A DNA stretch of 64,000 nucleotides, taken from contig CANUEZ040000209.1 in assembly GCA_948099385.1 (NCBI GenBank), positions 868,001 through 932,000 on the forward strand, given 5' to 3'. Below the pieces are notes generated by a model. It did no database searches and had not been told where the DNA came from. It worked only from the letters and a program-made list of their open reading frames with translations. Origin of the DNA: Fasciola hepatica. Lineage: Eukaryota > Platyhelminthes > Trematoda > Plagiorchiida > Fasciolidae. The position numbers were made by a program, and so were the translations under genes. Position 1 is the first letter of the stretch, and every line of letters begins with the position of its first letter. Of this stretch, positions 13,822-28,656 are shown piece after piece.

Positions 13822-15090
13822 TTGTGGTTTGCGTGTTCGACTGACATTCGTTCACCCCAACCCTTGTTCGTGTCCCCGTGTGGGCTCTGTCCATGTGCAA
13901 TGCTCATGATTCCCTTAGCGGATCAAACAGCTGTACAGTGCTTCCATCATTTTCAATGGTCAGTTCAGTGTTCAAGCTGCATGGAGAATCATATTATACA
14001 AATCTACTCTGCTACTGCTCTATTGCATTGTATGAGCAATCTGTGTGGATTGTTCATAAGGGAATGCCTTGGTTTTACTTAGGCCCATACATAGAGAAGT
14101 GATGGAACATAGGATTGGATCGGTGTGCGAGAATTTGGTTGTTACCGTTCAAAGCGAAAGCGAAAGCCGAAGCCAATTTGGGGATTGTGCCTTATCATTT
14201 ATTGTATATGTTGAACAAAGCGTTGAGACCCATATCGGATAGCCTTGTGGTTTGCGTGTTCGACTGACATTCGTTCACCCCAACCCTTGTTCGTGTCCCC
14301 GTGTGGGCTCTGTCCATGTGCAATGCTCATGATTCCCTTAGCGGATCAAACAGCTGTACAGTGCTTCCATCATTTTCAATGGTCAGTTCAGTGTTCAAGC
14401 TGCATGGAGAATCATATTATACAAATCTACTCTGCTACTGCTCTATTGCATTGTATGAGCAATCTGTGTGGATTGTTCATAAGGGAATGCCTTGGTTTTA
14501 CTTAGGCCCATACATAGAGAAGTGATGGAACATAGGATTGGATCGGTGTGCGAGAATTTGGTTGTTACCGTTCAAAGCGAAAGCGAAAGCCGAAGCCAAT
14601 TTGGGGATTGTGCCTTATCATTTATTGTATATGTTGAACAAAGCTTTCAGACCCATATCGGATAGCCTTGTGGTTTGCGTGTTCGACTGACATTCGTTCA
14701 CCCCAACCCTTGTTCGTGTCCCCGTGTGGGCTCTGTCCATGTGCAATGCTCATGATTCCCTTAGCGGATCAAACAGCTGTACAGTGCTTCCATCATTTTC
14801 AATGGTCAGTTCAGTGTTCAAGCTGCATGGAGAATCATATTATACAAATCTACTCTGCTACTGCTCTATTGCATTGCATGAGCAATCTGTGTGGATTGTT
14901 CATAAGGGAATGCCTTTGTTTTACTTAGGCCCATAAATAGAGAAGTGATGGAACATAGGATTGGATCGGTGTGCGAGAATTTGGTTGTTACCGTTCAAAG
15001 CGAAAGCGAAAGCCGAAGCCAATTTGAGGATTGTGCTATATCATGTATTGTATATGTTGAACAAAGCGTTGAGACCCATATCGGATAGCT
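13822..15090. repeat. Single-monomer tandem amplification (3 nearly identical units)
   Basis: Units at 13822, 14245 and 14668 share TTTGCGTGTTCGAC and follow one another at exactly 423 bp. The rare CCATACATAG is present at about 14087 and 14510, and CTTATCATTTATTG at about 14191 and 14614; the latter also occurs at about 6984. This is the shortest-period recent amplification in the window. Confidence 0.8.
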
Positions 15091-15699
15091 TTGTGGTTTG
15101 GGTGTTCGACTGACATTCGTTCACCCCAACCCTTGTTCGTGTCCCCGTGTGGGCTCTGTCCATGTGCAATGCTCATGATTCCCTTAGCGGATCAAACAGC
15201 TGTACAGTGCTTCCATCATTTTCAATGGTCAGTTCAGTGTTCAAGCTGCATGGAGAATCATATTATACAAATCTACTCTGCTACTGCTCTATTGCATTGT
15301 GTGAGCAATCTGTGTGGATTGTTCATAAGGGAATGCCTTGGTTTTACTTAGGCCCATAAATAGAGAAGTGATGGAACATAGGATTGGATCGGTGTGCGAG
15401 AATTTGGTTGTTACCGTTCAAAGCGAAAGCGAAAGCCGAAGCCAATTTGGGGATTGTGCTATATCATGTATTGTATATGCTGAACAAAGCGTTGAGACCC
15501 ATATCGGATAGCTTTGTGGTTTGGGTGTTCGACTGACATTCGTTCACCCCAACCCTTGTTCGTGTCCCCGTGTGGGCTCTGTCCATGTGCAATGCTCATG
15601 ATTCCCTTAGCGGATCAAGCAGCTGTACAGTGCTTCCATAATTTGCAATGGTCAGTTCAGTGTTCAAGCTGCATGGAGAATCATATTATACAAATCTAC

Positions 15700-17460
15700 T
15701 CTGCTACTGCTCTATTGCATTGTATGAGCAATCTGTGTGGGGATTGTTCATAAGGGAATGCCTTGGTTTTACTTAGGCCCATAAATAGAGAAGTGATGGA
15801 ACATAGGATTGGATCGGTGTGCGAGAATTTGGTTGTTACCGTTCAAAGCGAAAGCGAAAGCCGAAGCCAATTTGGGGATTGTGCTATATCATGTATTGTA
15901 TATGTTGAACAAAGCGTTGAGACCCATATTGGATAGCCTTGTGGTTTGGGTGTTCGACTGACATTCGTTCACCCCAACCCTTGTTCGTGTCCCCGTGTGG
16001 GCTCTGTCCATGTGCAATGCTCATGATTCCCTTAGCGGATCAAACAGCTGTACAGTGCTTCCATAATTTTCAATGGTCAGTTCAGTGTTCAAGCTGCATG
16101 GAGAATCATATTATACAGATCTACTCTGCTACTGCTCTATTGCATTGTATGAGCAATCTGTGCGGGGATTGTTCATAAGGGAATGCCTTGGTTTTACTTA
16201 GGCCCATAAATAGAGAAGTGATGGAACATAGGATTGGATCGGTGTGCGAGAATTTGGTTGTTACCGTTCAAAGCGAAAGCGAAAGCCGAAGCCAATTTGA
16301 GGATTGTGCTATATCATGTATTGTATATGTTGAACAAAGCGTTGAGACCCATATCGGATAGCTTTGTGGTTTGGGTGTTCGACTGACATTCGTTCACCCC
16401 AACCCTTGTTCGTGTCCCCGTGTTGGCTCTGTCCATGTGCAATGCTCATGATTCCCTTAGCGGATCAAAAAGCTGTACAGTGCTTCCATCATTTTCAATG
16501 GTCAGTTCAGTGTTCAAGCTGCATGGAGAATCATATTATACAAATCTACTCTGCCACTGCTCTATTGCATTGTATGAGCAATCTGTGTGGGGATTTTTCA
16601 TAAGGGAATGCCTTGGTTTTACTTAGGCCCATAAATAGAGAAGTGATGGAACATAGGATTGGATCGGTGTGCGAGAATTTGGTTGTTACCGTTCAAAGCG
16701 AAAGCGAAAGCCGAAGCCAATTTGGGGATTGTGCTATATCATGTATTGTATATGTTGAACAAAGCGTTGAGACCCATATTGGATAGCCTTGTGGTTTGGG
16801 TGTTCGACTGACATTCGTTCACCCCAACCCTTGTTCGTGTCCCCGTGTGGGCTCTGTCCATGTGCAATGCTCATGATTCCCTTAGCGGATCAAACAGCTG
16901 TACAGTGCTTCCATAATTTTCAATGGTCAGTTCAGTGTTCAAGCTGCATGGAGAATCATATTATACAGATCTACTCTGCTACTGCTCTATTGCATTGTAT
17001 GAGCAATCTGTGCGGGGATTGTTCATAAGGGAATGCCTTGGTTTTACTTAGGCCCATAAATAGAGAAGTGATGGAACATAGGATTGGATCGGTGTGCGAG
17101 AATTTGGTTGTTACCGTTCAAAGCGAAAGCGAAAGCCGAAGCCAATTTGAGGATTGTGCTATATCATGTATTGTATATGTTGAACAAAGCGTTGAGACCC
17201 ATATCGGATAGCTTTGTGGTTTGGGTGTTCGACTGACATTCGTTCACCCCAACCCTTGTTCGTGTCCCCGTGTTGGCTCTGTCCATGTGCAATGCTCATG
17301 ATTCCCTTAGCGGATCAAAAAGCTGTACAGTGCTTCCATAATTTTCAATGGTCAGTTCAGTGTTCAAGCTGCATGGAGAATCATATTATACAAATCTACT
17401 CTGCTACTGCTCTATTGCATTGTATGAGCAATCTGTGTGGGGATTGTTCATAAGGGAATG
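15700..17460. repeat. Two-monomer higher-order repeat (850 bp)
   Basis: Units at 15939 and 16364 recur as 16789 and 17214. TGTGCGGGGATTG is shared by the first unit of each pair (about 16160 and 17010). CGTGTTGGC and GGATCAAAAAGC are shared by the second unit of each pair. All four units are 425 bp long. The second pair differs at the C/A dimorphism after the anchor and at GATTTTTC versus GATTGTTC. Confidence 0.85.
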
Positions 17461-17870
17461 CCTTGGTTTTACTTAGGCCCATAAATAGAGAAGTGATGGA
17501 ACATAGGATTGGATCGGTGTGCGAGAATTTGGTTGTTACCGTTCAAAGCGAAAGCGAAAGCCGAAGCGAATTTAGGGATTGTGCTATATCATGTATTGTA
17601 TATGTTGAACAAATCGTTGAGACCCATATCGGATAGCCTTGTGGTTCGGGTGTTCGACTGACATTCGTTCACCCCAACCCTTGTTCGTGTCCCCGTGTGG
17701 GCTCTGTCCATGTGCAATGCTCATGATTCCCTTAGCGGATCAAGCATCTGTACAGTGCTTCCATAATTTGCAATGGTCAGTTCAGTGTTCAAGCTGCATG
17801 GAGAATCATATTATACAAATCTACTCTGCTACTGCTCTATTGCATTGTATGAGCAATCTGTGTGGGGATT

Positions 17871-19740
17871 GTTCATAAGGGAATGCCTTGGTTTTACTTA
17901 GGCCCATAAATAGAGAAGTGATGGAACATAGGATTGGATCGGTGTGCGAGAATTTGGTTGTTACCGTTCAAAGCGAAAGCGAAAGCCGAAGCCAATTTGG
18001 GGATTGTGCTATATCATGTATTGTATATGTTGAACAAAGCGTTGAGACCCATATTGGAAAGCCTTGTGGTTTGGGTGTTCGACTGACATTCGTTCACCCC
18101 AACCCTTGTTCGTGTCCCCGTGTGGGCTCTGTCCATTTGCAATGCTCATGATTCCCTTAGCGGATCAAACAGCTGTACAGTGCTTCCATAATTTGCAATG
18201 GTCAGTTCAGTGTTCAAGCTGCATGGAGAATCATATTATACAAATCTACTCTGCTACTGCTCTATTGCATTGTGTGAGCAATCTGTGTGGGGATTTTTCA
18301 TAAGGGAATGCCTTGGTTTTACTTAGGCCCATAAATAGAGAAGTGATGGAACATAGGATTGGATCGGTGTGCGAGAATTTGGTTGTTACCGTTCAAAGCG
18401 AAAGCGAAAGCCGAAGCCAATTTGGGGATTGTGCTATATCATGTATTGTATATGTTGAACAAAGCGTTGAGACCCATATTGGAAAGCCTTGTGGTTTGGG
18501 TGTTGGACTGACATTTGTTCACCCAACCCTTGTTCGTGTCCCCGTGTGGGCTCTGTCCATTTGCAATGCTCATGATTCCCTTAGCGGATCAAACAGCTGT
18601 ACAGTGCTTCCATAATTTTCAATGGTCAGTTCAGTGTTCAAGCTGCATGGAGAATCATATTATACAGATCTACTCTGCTACTGCTCTATTGCATTGTGTG
18701 AGCAATCAGTGTGGATTGTTCATAAGGGAATGCCTTGGTTTTACTTAGGCCCATAAATAGAGAAGTGATGGAACATAGGATTGGATCGGTGTGCGAGAAT
18801 TTGGTTGTTACCGTTCAAAGCGAAAGCGAAAGCCGAAGCCAATTTGGGGATTGTGCTATATCATGTATTGTATATGTTGAACAAAGCGTTGAGACCCATA
18901 TTGGAAAGCCTTGTGGTTTGGGTGTTCGACTGACATTCGTTCACCCCAACCCTTGTTCGTGTCCCCGTGTGGGCTCTGTCCATTTGCAATGCTCATGATT
19001 CCCTTAGCGGATCAAACAGCTGTACAGTGCTTCCATAATTTGCAATGGTCAGTTCAGTGTTCAAGCTGCATGGAGAATCATATTATACAAATCTACTCTG
19101 CTACTGCTCTATTGCATTGTGTGAGCAATCTGTGTGGGGATTTTTCATAAGGGAATGCCTTGGTTTTACTTAGGCCCATAAATAGAGAAGTGATGGAACA
19201 TAGGATTGGATCGGTGTGCGAGAATTTGGTTGTTACCGTTCAAAGCGAAAGCGAAAGCCGAAGCCAATTTGGGGATTGTGCTATATCATGTATTGTATAT
19301 GTTGAACAAAGCGTTGAGACCCATATTGGAAAGCCTTGTGGTTTGGGTGTTGGACTGACATTTGTTCACCCAACCCTTGTTCGTGTCCCCGTGTGGGCTC
19401 TGTCCATTTGCAATGCTCATGATTCCCTTAGCGGATCAAACAGCTGTACAGTGCTTCCATAATTTTCAATGGTCAGTTCAGTGTTCAAGCTGCATGGAGA
19501 ATCATATTATACAGATCTACTCTGCTACTGCTCTATTGCATTGTGTGAGCAATCAGTGTGGATTGTTCATAAGGGAATGCCTTGGTTTTACTTAGGCCCA
19601 TAAATAGAGAAGTGATGGAACATAGGATTGGATCGGTGTGCGAGAATTTGGTTGTTACCGTTCAAAGCGAAAGCGAAAGCCGAAGCCAATTTGGGGATTG
19701 TGCTATATCATGTATTGTATATGTTGAACAAAGCGTTGAG
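17871..19740. repeat. Two-monomer duplication (847 bp), apparently identical copies
   Basis: Read side by side, about 17871-18893 and 18718-19740 show no difference that I could find, with a period of 847 bp (425 + 422). Shared private features are TTGGAAAGCC, TGTTGGACTGACATTTG, a 1-bp deletion giving TTCACCCAACCC (18520 and 19367), and GCAATCAGTGTGG. This is the cleanest copy pair in the window, so it is either the youngest duplication or an assembly artefact. Confidence 0.9.
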
Positions 19741-22700
19741 ACCCATATGGGATAGCTTTGTGGTTTGTGTGTTCGACTGACATTCGTTCACCCCAACCCT
19801 TGTTCGTGTCCCCGTGTGGGCTCTGTCCATGTGCAATGCTCATGATTCCCTTAGCGGATCAAACAGCTGTACAGTGCTTCCATCATTTTCAATGGTCAGT
19901 TCAGTGTTCAAGCTGCATGGAGAATCATATTATACAAATCTACTCTGCTACTGCTCTATTGCATTGTATGAGCAATCTGTGTGGATTGTTCATAAGCAAT
20001 GCCTTTGTTTTACTTAGGCCCATAAATAGAGAAGTGATGGAACATAGGATTGGATCGGTGTGCGAGAATTTGGTTGTTACCGTTCAAAGCGAAAGCGAAA
20101 GCCGAAGCCAATTTGGGGATTGTGCTATATCATGTATTGTATATGTTGAACAAAGCTTTCAGACCCATATCGGATAGCTTTGTGGTTTGGGTGTTCGACT
20201 GACATTCGTTCACCCCAACCCTTGTTCGTGTCCCCGTGTGGGCTCTGTCCATGTGCAATGCTCATGATTCCCTTAGCGGATCAAACAGCTGTACAGTGCT
20301 TCCATAATTTTCAATGGTCAGTTCAGTGTTCAAGCTGCATGGAGAATCATATTATACAAATCTACTCTGCTACTGCTCTATTGCATTGTATGAGCAATCT
20401 GTGTGGGGATTGTTCATAAGGGAATGCCTTGGTTTTACTTAGGCCCATAAATAGAGAAGTGATGGAACATAGGATTGGATCGGTGTGCGAGAATTTGGTT
20501 GTTACCGTTCAAAGCGAAAGCGAAAGCCGAAGCCAATTTGGGGATTGTGCTATATCATGTATTGTATATGCTGAACAAAGCGTTGAGACCCATATCGGAT
20601 AGCTTTGTGGTTTGGGTGTTCGACTGACATTCGTTCACCCCAACCCTTGTTCGTGTCCCCGTGTGGGCTCTGTCCATGTGCAATGCTCATGATTCCCTTA
20701 GCGGATCAAACAGCTGTACAGTGCTTCCATCATTTTCAATGGTCAGTTCAGTGTTCAAGTTGAATGGAGAATCATATTATACAAATCTACTCTGCTACTG
20801 CTCTACTGCATTGTATGAGCAATCTGTGTGGGGATTGTTCATAAAGGAATGCCTTGGTTTTACTTAGGCCCATAAATAGAGAAGTGATGGAACATAGGAT
20901 TGGATCGGTGTGCGAGAATTTGGTTGTTACCGTTCAAAGCGAAAGCGAAAGCCGAAGCCAATTTGGGGATTGTGCTATATCATGTATTGTATATGTTGAA
21001 CAAAGCGTTGAGACACATATCGGATAGCCTTGTGGTTTGGGTGTTCGACTGACATTTGTTCACCCCAACCCTTGTTCGTGTCCCCGTGTGGGCTCTGTCC
21101 ATTTGCAATGCTCATGATTCCCTTAGCGGATCAAACAGCTGTACAGTGCTTCCATAATTTGCAATGGTCAGTTCAGTGTTCAAGCTGCATGGAGAATCAT
21201 ATTATGCAAATCTACTCTGCTACTGCTCTATTGCATTGTATGAGCAATCTGTGTGGGGATTGTTCATAAGGGAATGCCTTTGTTTTACCTAGGCCCATAA
21301 ATGGAGAAGTGATGGAACATAGGATTGGATCGGTGTGCGAGAATTTGGTTGTTACCGTTCAAAGCGAAAGCGAAAGCCGAAGCCAATTTGGGGATTGTGC
21401 TATATCATGTATTGTATATGTTGAACAAAGCGTTGAGACCCATATTGGATAGCCTTGTGGTTTGGGTGTTCGACTGACATTCGTTCACCCCAACCCTTGT
21501 TCGTGTCCCCGTGTGGGCTCTGTCCATGTGCAATGCTCATGATTCCCTTAGCGGATCAAACAGCTGTACAGTGCTTCCATAATTTTCAATGGTCAGTTCA
21601 GTGTTCAAGCTGCATGGAGAATCATATTATACAAATCTACTCTGCTACTGCTCTATTGCATTGTGTGAGCAATCAGTGTGGATTGTTCATAAGGGAATGC
21701 CTTTGATTTACTTAGGCCCATAAATAGAGAAGTGATGGAACATAGGATTGGATCGGTGTGCGAGAATTTGGTTGTTACCGTTCAAAGCGAAAGCAAAAGC
21801 CGAAGCCAATTTGGGGATTGTGCTATATCATGTATTGTATATGTTGAACAAAGCGTTGAGACCCATATGGGATAGCTTTGTGGTTTGGGTGTTCGACTGA
21901 CATTCGTTCACCCCAACCCTTGTTCGTGTCCCCGTGTGGGCTCTGTCCATGTGCAATGCTCATGATTCCCTTAGCGGATCAAACAGCTGTACAGTGCTTC
22001 CATCATTTTCAATGGTCAGTTCAGTGTTCAAGCTGCATGGAGAATCATATTATACAAATCTACTCTGCTACTGCTCTATTGCATTGCATGAGCAATCTGT
22101 GTGGGGATTATTCATAAAGGAATGCCTTGGTTTTACTTAGGCCCATAAATAGAGAAGTGATGGAACATAGGATTGGATCGGTGTGCGAGAATTTGGTTGT
22201 TACCGTTCAAAGCCAAAGCCAAAGCCGAAGCCAATTTGGGGATTGTGCTATATCATGTATTGTATATGTTGAACAAAGCGTTGAGACCCATATTGGACAG
22301 CCTTGTGGTTTGCGTGTTCGACTGACATTCGTTCACCCCAACCCTTGTTCGTGTCCCCGTGTGGGCTCTGTCCATGTGCAATGCTCATGATTCCCTTAGC
22401 GGATCAAACAGCTGTACAGTGCTTCCATAATTTTCAATGGTCAGTTCAGTGTTCAAGCTGCATGGAGAATCATATTATACAAATCTACTCTGCTACTGCT
22501 CTATTGCATTGTATGAGCAATCTGTATGGATTGTTCATAAAGGAATGCCTTGGTTTTACTTAGGCCCATAAATAGAGAAGTGATGGAACATAGGATTGGA
22601 TCGGTGTGCGAGAATTTGGTTGTTACCGTTCAAAGCGAAAGCGAAAGCCGAAGCCAATTAGGGGATTGTGCTATATCATGTATTGTATATGTTGAACAAA

Positions 22701-25700
22701 GCGTTGAGACCCATATCGGATAGCTTTGTGGTTTGGGTGTTCGACTGACATTCGTTCACCCCAACCCTTGTTCGTGTCCCCGTGTGGGCTCTGTCCATGT
22801 GCAATGCTCATGATTCCCTTAGCGGATCAAACAGCTGTACAGTGCTTCCATAATTTTCAATGGTCAGTTCAGTGTTCAAGCTGCATGGAGAATCATATTA
22901 TACAAATCTACTCTGCTACTGCTCTATTGCATTGTATGAGCAATCTGTGTGGGGATTGTTCATAAGGGAATGCCTTGGTTTTACTTAGGCCCATAAATAG
23001 AGAAGTGATGGAACATAGGATTGGATCGGTGTGCGAGAATTTGGTTGTTACCGTTCAAAGCGAAAGCGAAAGCCGAAGCCAATTTGGGGATTGTGCTATA
23101 TCATGTATTGTATATGTTGAACAAAGCTTTCAGACCCATATCGGATAGCCTTTTGGTTTGCGTGTTCGACTGACATTCGTTCACCCCAACCCTTGTTCGT
23201 GTCCCCGTGTGGGCTCTGTCCATGTGCAATGCTCATGATTCCCTTAGCGGATCAAACAGCTGTACAGTGCTTCCATCATTTTCAATGGTCAGTTCAGTGT
23301 TCAAGCTGCATGGAGAATCATATTATACAAATCTACTCTGCCACTGCTCTATTGCATTGTATGAGCAATCTGTGTGGATTGTTCATAAGGGAATGCCTTT
23401 GTTTTACTTAGGCCCATAAATAGAGAAGTGATGGAACGTAGGATTGGATCGGTGTGCGAGAATTTGGTTGTTACCGTTCAAAGCGAAAGCGAAAGCCGAA
23501 GCCAATTTGGGGATTGTGCTATATCATGTATTGTATATGTTGAACAAAGCTTTCAGACCCATATCGGATAGCCTTGTGGTTTGCGTGTTCGACTGACATT
23601 CGTTCACCCCAACCCTTGTTCGTGTCCCCGTGTGGGCTCTGTCCATGTGCAATGCTCATGATTCCCTTAGCGGATCGAACAGCTGTACAGTGCTTCCATC
23701 ATTTTCAATGGTCAGTTCAGTGTTCAAGCTGCATGGAGAATCATATTATACAAATCTACTCTGCTACTGCTTTATTGCATTGTATGAGAAATCTGTGTGG
23801 ATTGTTCATAAGGGAATGCCTTGGTTTTACTTAGGCCCATAAATAGAGAAGTGATGGAACATAGGATTGGATCGGTGTGCGAGAATTTGGTTGTTACCGT
23901 TCAAAGCGAAAGCGAAAGCCGAAGCCAATTTGGGGATTGTGCTATATCATGTATTGTATATGTTGAACAAACCGTTGAGACCCATATCGGATAGCTTTGT
24001 GGTTTGGGTGTTCGACTGACATTCGTTCACCCCAACCCTTGTTCGTGTCCCCGTGTGGGCTCTGTCCATGTGCAATGCTCATGATTCCCTTAGCGGATCA
24101 AACAGCTGTACAGTGCTTCCATAATTTTCAATGGTCAGTTCAGTGTTCAAGCTGCATGGAGAATCATATTATACAAATCTACTCTGCTACTGCTCTATTG
24201 CATTGTATGAGCAATCTGTGTGGATTGTTCATAAGGGAATGCCTTTGTTTTACTTAGGCCCATAAATAGAGTAGTGATGGAACATAGGATTGGATCGGTG
24301 TGCGAGAATTTGGTTGTTACCGTTCAAAGCGAAAGCGAAAGCCAAAGCCAATTTGGGGATTGTGCTATATCATGTGTTGTATATGTTGAACAAAGCGTTG
24401 AGACCCATATTGGACAGCCTTGTGGTTTGCGTGTTCGACTGACATTCGTTCACCCCAACCCTTGTTCGTGTCCCCGTGTGGGCTCTGTCCATGTGCAATG
24501 CTCATGATTCCCTTAGCGGATCAAACAGCTGTACAGTGCTTCCATAATTTTCAATGGTCAGTTCACTGTTCAAGCTGCATGGAGAATCATATTATACAAA
24601 TCTACTCTGCTACTGCTCTATTGCATTGTATGAGCAATCTGTGTGGGGATTGTTCATAAGGGAATACCTTGGTTTTACTTAGGCCCATAAATAGAGAAGT
24701 GATCGAACATAGGATTGGATCGGTGTGCGAGAATTTGGTTGTTACCGTTCAAAGCGAAAGCGAAAGCCGAAGCCAATTTGGGGATTGTGCTATATCATGT
24801 ATTGTATATGTTGAACAAACCGTTGAGACCCATATCGGATAGCTTTGTGGTTTGGGTGTTCGACTGACATTCGTTCACCCCAACCCTTGTTCGTGTCCCC
24901 GTGTGGGCTCTGTCCATGTGCAATGCTCATGATTCCATTAGCGGATCAAACAGCTGTACAGTGCTTCCATAATTTTCAATGGTCAGTTCAGTGTTCAAGC
25001 TGCATGGAGAATCATATTATACAGATCTACTCTGCTACTGCTCTATTGCATTGTATGAGCAATCTGTGTGGATTGTTCATAAGGGAATGCCTTGGTTTTA
25101 CTTAGGCCCATAAATAGAGAAGTGATGGAACATAGGATTGGATCGGTGTGCGAGAATTTGGTTGTTACCGTTCAAAGCGAAAGCGAAAGCCGAAGCCAAT
25201 TTGGGGATTGTGCTATATCATGTATTGTATATGTTGAACAAAGCTTTCAGACCCATATCGGATAGCCGTGTGATTTGCGTGTTCGACTGACATTCGTTCA
25301 CCCCAACCCTTGTTCGTGTCCCCGTGTGGGCTCTGTCCATGTGCAATGCTCATGATTCCCTTAGCGGATCGAACAGCTGTACAGTGCTTCCATCATTTTC
25401 AATGGTCAGTTCAGTGTTCAAGCTGCATGGAGAATCATATTATACAAATCTACTCTGCTACTGCTCTATTGCATTGTATGAGCAATCTGTGTAGATTGTT
25501 CATAAGGGAATGCCTTTGTTTTACTTAGGCCCATAAATAGAGAAGTGATCGAACATAGGATTGGATCGGTGTGCGAGAATTTGGTTGTTACCGTTCAAAG
25601 CGAAAGCGAAAGCCGAAGCCAATTTAGGGGATTGTGCTATATCATGTATTGTATATGTTGAACAAACCGTTGAGACCCATATCGGATAGCTTTGTGGTTT

Positions 25701-26962
25701 GGGTGTTCGACTGACATTCGTTCACCCCAACCCTTGTTCGTGTCCCCGTGTGGGCTCTGTCCATGTGCAATGGTCATGATTCCATTAGCGGATCAAACAG
25801 CTGTACAGTGCTTCCATCATTTTCAATGGTCAGTTCAGTGTTCAAGCTGCATGGAGAATCATATTATACAGATCTACTCTGCTACTGCTCTATTGCATTG
25901 CATGAGCAATCTGTGTGGATTGTTCATAAGGGAATGCCTTGGTTTTACTTAGGCCCATAAATAGAGAAGTGATGGAACATAGGATTGGATCGGTGTGCGA
26001 GAATTTGGTTGGTACCGTTCAAAGCGAAAGCGAAAGCCGAAGCCAATTTGGGGATTGTGCTATATCATGTATTGTATATGTTGAACAAAGCTTTCAGACC
26101 CATATCGGATAGCCGTGTGATTTGCGTGTTCGACTGACATTCGTTCACCCCAACCCTTGTTCGTGTCCCCGTGTGGGCTCTGTCCATGTGCAATGCTCAT
26201 GATTCCCTTAGCGGATCGAACAGCTGTACAGTGCTTCCATCATTTTCAATGGTCAGTTCAGTGTTCAAGCTGCATGGAGAATCATATTATACAAATCTAC
26301 TCTGCTACTGCTCTATTGCATTGTATGAGCAATCTGTGTGGATTGTTCATAAGGGAATGCCTTGGTTTTACTTAGGCCCATAAATAGAGAAGTGATGGAA
26401 CATAGGATTGGATCGGTGTGCGAGAATTTGGTTGTTACCGTTCAAAGCGAAAGCGAAAGCCGAAGCCAATTTGGGGATTGTGCTATATCATGTATTGTAT
26501 ATGTTGAACAAAGCTTTCAGAACCATATCGGATAGCCTTGTGGTTTGGGTGTTCGACTGACATTCGTTCACCCCAACCCTTGTTCGTGTCCCCGTGTGGG
26601 CTCTGTCCATGTGTAATGCTCATGATTCCCTTAGCGGATCAAACAGCTGTACAGTGCTTCCATCATTTTCAATGGTCAGTTCAGTGTTCAAGCTGCATGG
26701 AGAATCATATTATACAAATCTACTCTGCTACTGCTTTATTGCATTGTGTGAGCAATCTGTGTGGGGATTGTTCATAAGGGAATGCCTTGGTTTTACTTAG
26801 GCCCATAAATAGAGAAGTGATGGATTATAGGATTGGATCGGTGTGCGAGAATTTGGTTGTTACCGTTCAAAGCGAAAGCGAAAGCCGAAGCCAGTTTGGG
26901 GATTGTGCCATATCATGTATTGTATATGTTCCACAAATCGTTGAGAACCATATCGTAAAGCC

Positions 26963-28656
26963 TCGTGGTTTGGGTGTTCGACTGACATTCGTTCACCCCA
27001 ACCCTTGTTCGTGTCCCGTGTGGTCTCTGTCCATGTGCAATGCTCATGATTCCATTAGCGGATCAAACAGCTGTACAGTGCTTCCATAATTTTCAATGGT
27101 CAGTTCAGTGTTCAAGCTGCATGGAGAATCATATTATACAAATCTACTCTGCTACTGCTTTATTGCATTGTGTGAGCAATCTGTGTAGATTGTTCATAAG
27201 GGAATACCTTGGTTTTACTTAGGCCCATAAACAGAGAAGTGATCGAACATAGGATTGGATCGGTGTGCGAGAATTTGGTTGTTACCGTTCAAAGCGAAAG
27301 CGAAAGCCGAAGCCAATTTGAGGATTGTGCCATATCATGTATTGTATATGTTCCACAAAGCGTTGAGACCCATATCGGATAGCCTTGTGATTTCGGTGTT
27401 CGACTGACATTCGTTCACCCCAACCCTTGTTCGTGTCCCCGTGTGGGCTCTGTCCATGTGCAATGCTCATGATTCCCTTAGCGGATCAAACAGCTGTACA
27501 GTGCTTCCATAATTTTCAATGGTCAGTTCAGTGTTCAAGCTGCATGGAGAATCATATTATACAAATCTACTCTGCTACTGCTCTATTGCATTGTATGAGC
27601 AATCTGTGTGGATTGTTCATAAGGGAATACCTTGGTTTTACTTAGGCCCATAAATAGAGAAGTGATGGAACATAGGATTGGATCGGTGTGCGAGAATTTG
27701 GTTGTGACCGTTCAAAGCGAAAGCGAAAGCCGAAGCCAATTTGGGGATTGTGCTATATCATGTATTGTATATGTTGAACAAAGCGTTGAGACCCATATTG
27801 GATAGCCTTGTGGTTTGGGTGTTCGACTGACATTCGTTCACCCCAACCCTTGTTCGTGTCCCCGTGTGGGCTCTCTCCATGTGCAATGCTCATGATTCCC
27901 TTAGCGGATCAAACAGCTGTACAGTGCTTCCATAATTTTCAATGGTCAGTTCAGTGTTCAAGCTGCATGGAGAATCATATTATACAAATCTACTCTGCTA
28001 CTGCTTTATTGCATTGTGTGAGCAATCTGTGTAGATTGTTCATAAGGGAATACCTTGGTTTTACTTAGGCCCATAAACAGAGAAGTGATCGAACATAGGA
28101 TTGGATCGGTGTGCGAGAATTTGGTTGTTACCGTTCAAAGCGAAAGCGAAAGCCGAAGCCAATTTGGGGATTGTGCCATATCATGTATTGTATATGTTGA
28201 ACAAAGCTTTCAGACACATATCGGATAGCCTTGTGATTTCGGTGTTCGACTGACATTCGTTCACCCCAACCCTTGTTCGTGTCCCCGTGTGGGCTCTGTC
28301 CATGTGCAATGCTCATGATTCCATTAGCGGATCAAACAGCTGTACAGTGCTTCCATAATTTTCAATGGTCAGTTCAGTGTTCAAGCTGCATGGAGAATCA
28401 TATTATACAAATCTACTCTGCTACTGCTCTATTGCATTGTATGAGCAATCTGTGTGGATTGTTCATAAGGGAATACCTTGGTTTTACTTAGGCCCATAAA
28501 TAGAGAAGTGATGGAACATAGGATTGGATCGGTGTGCGAGAATTTGGTTGTGACCGTTCAAAGCGAAAGCGAAAGCCGAAGCCAATTTGGGGATTGTGCT
28601 ATATCATGTATTGTATATGTTGAACAAAGCGTTGAGACCCATATTGGATAGCCTTG
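26963..28656. repeat. Two-monomer higher-order repeat (846 bp)
   Basis: The pair starting near 27176 recurs near 28022. Shared markers are CTTTATTGCATTGTGTGAG, GGGAATACC, ATAAACAGAGAAGTGATCG (27229 and 28075), TTGTGATTTCGG, and GTTGTGACCG (27703 and 28549). The ATAAACAG...GATCG block appears again at 30189, five monomers further on. Confidence 0.8.
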
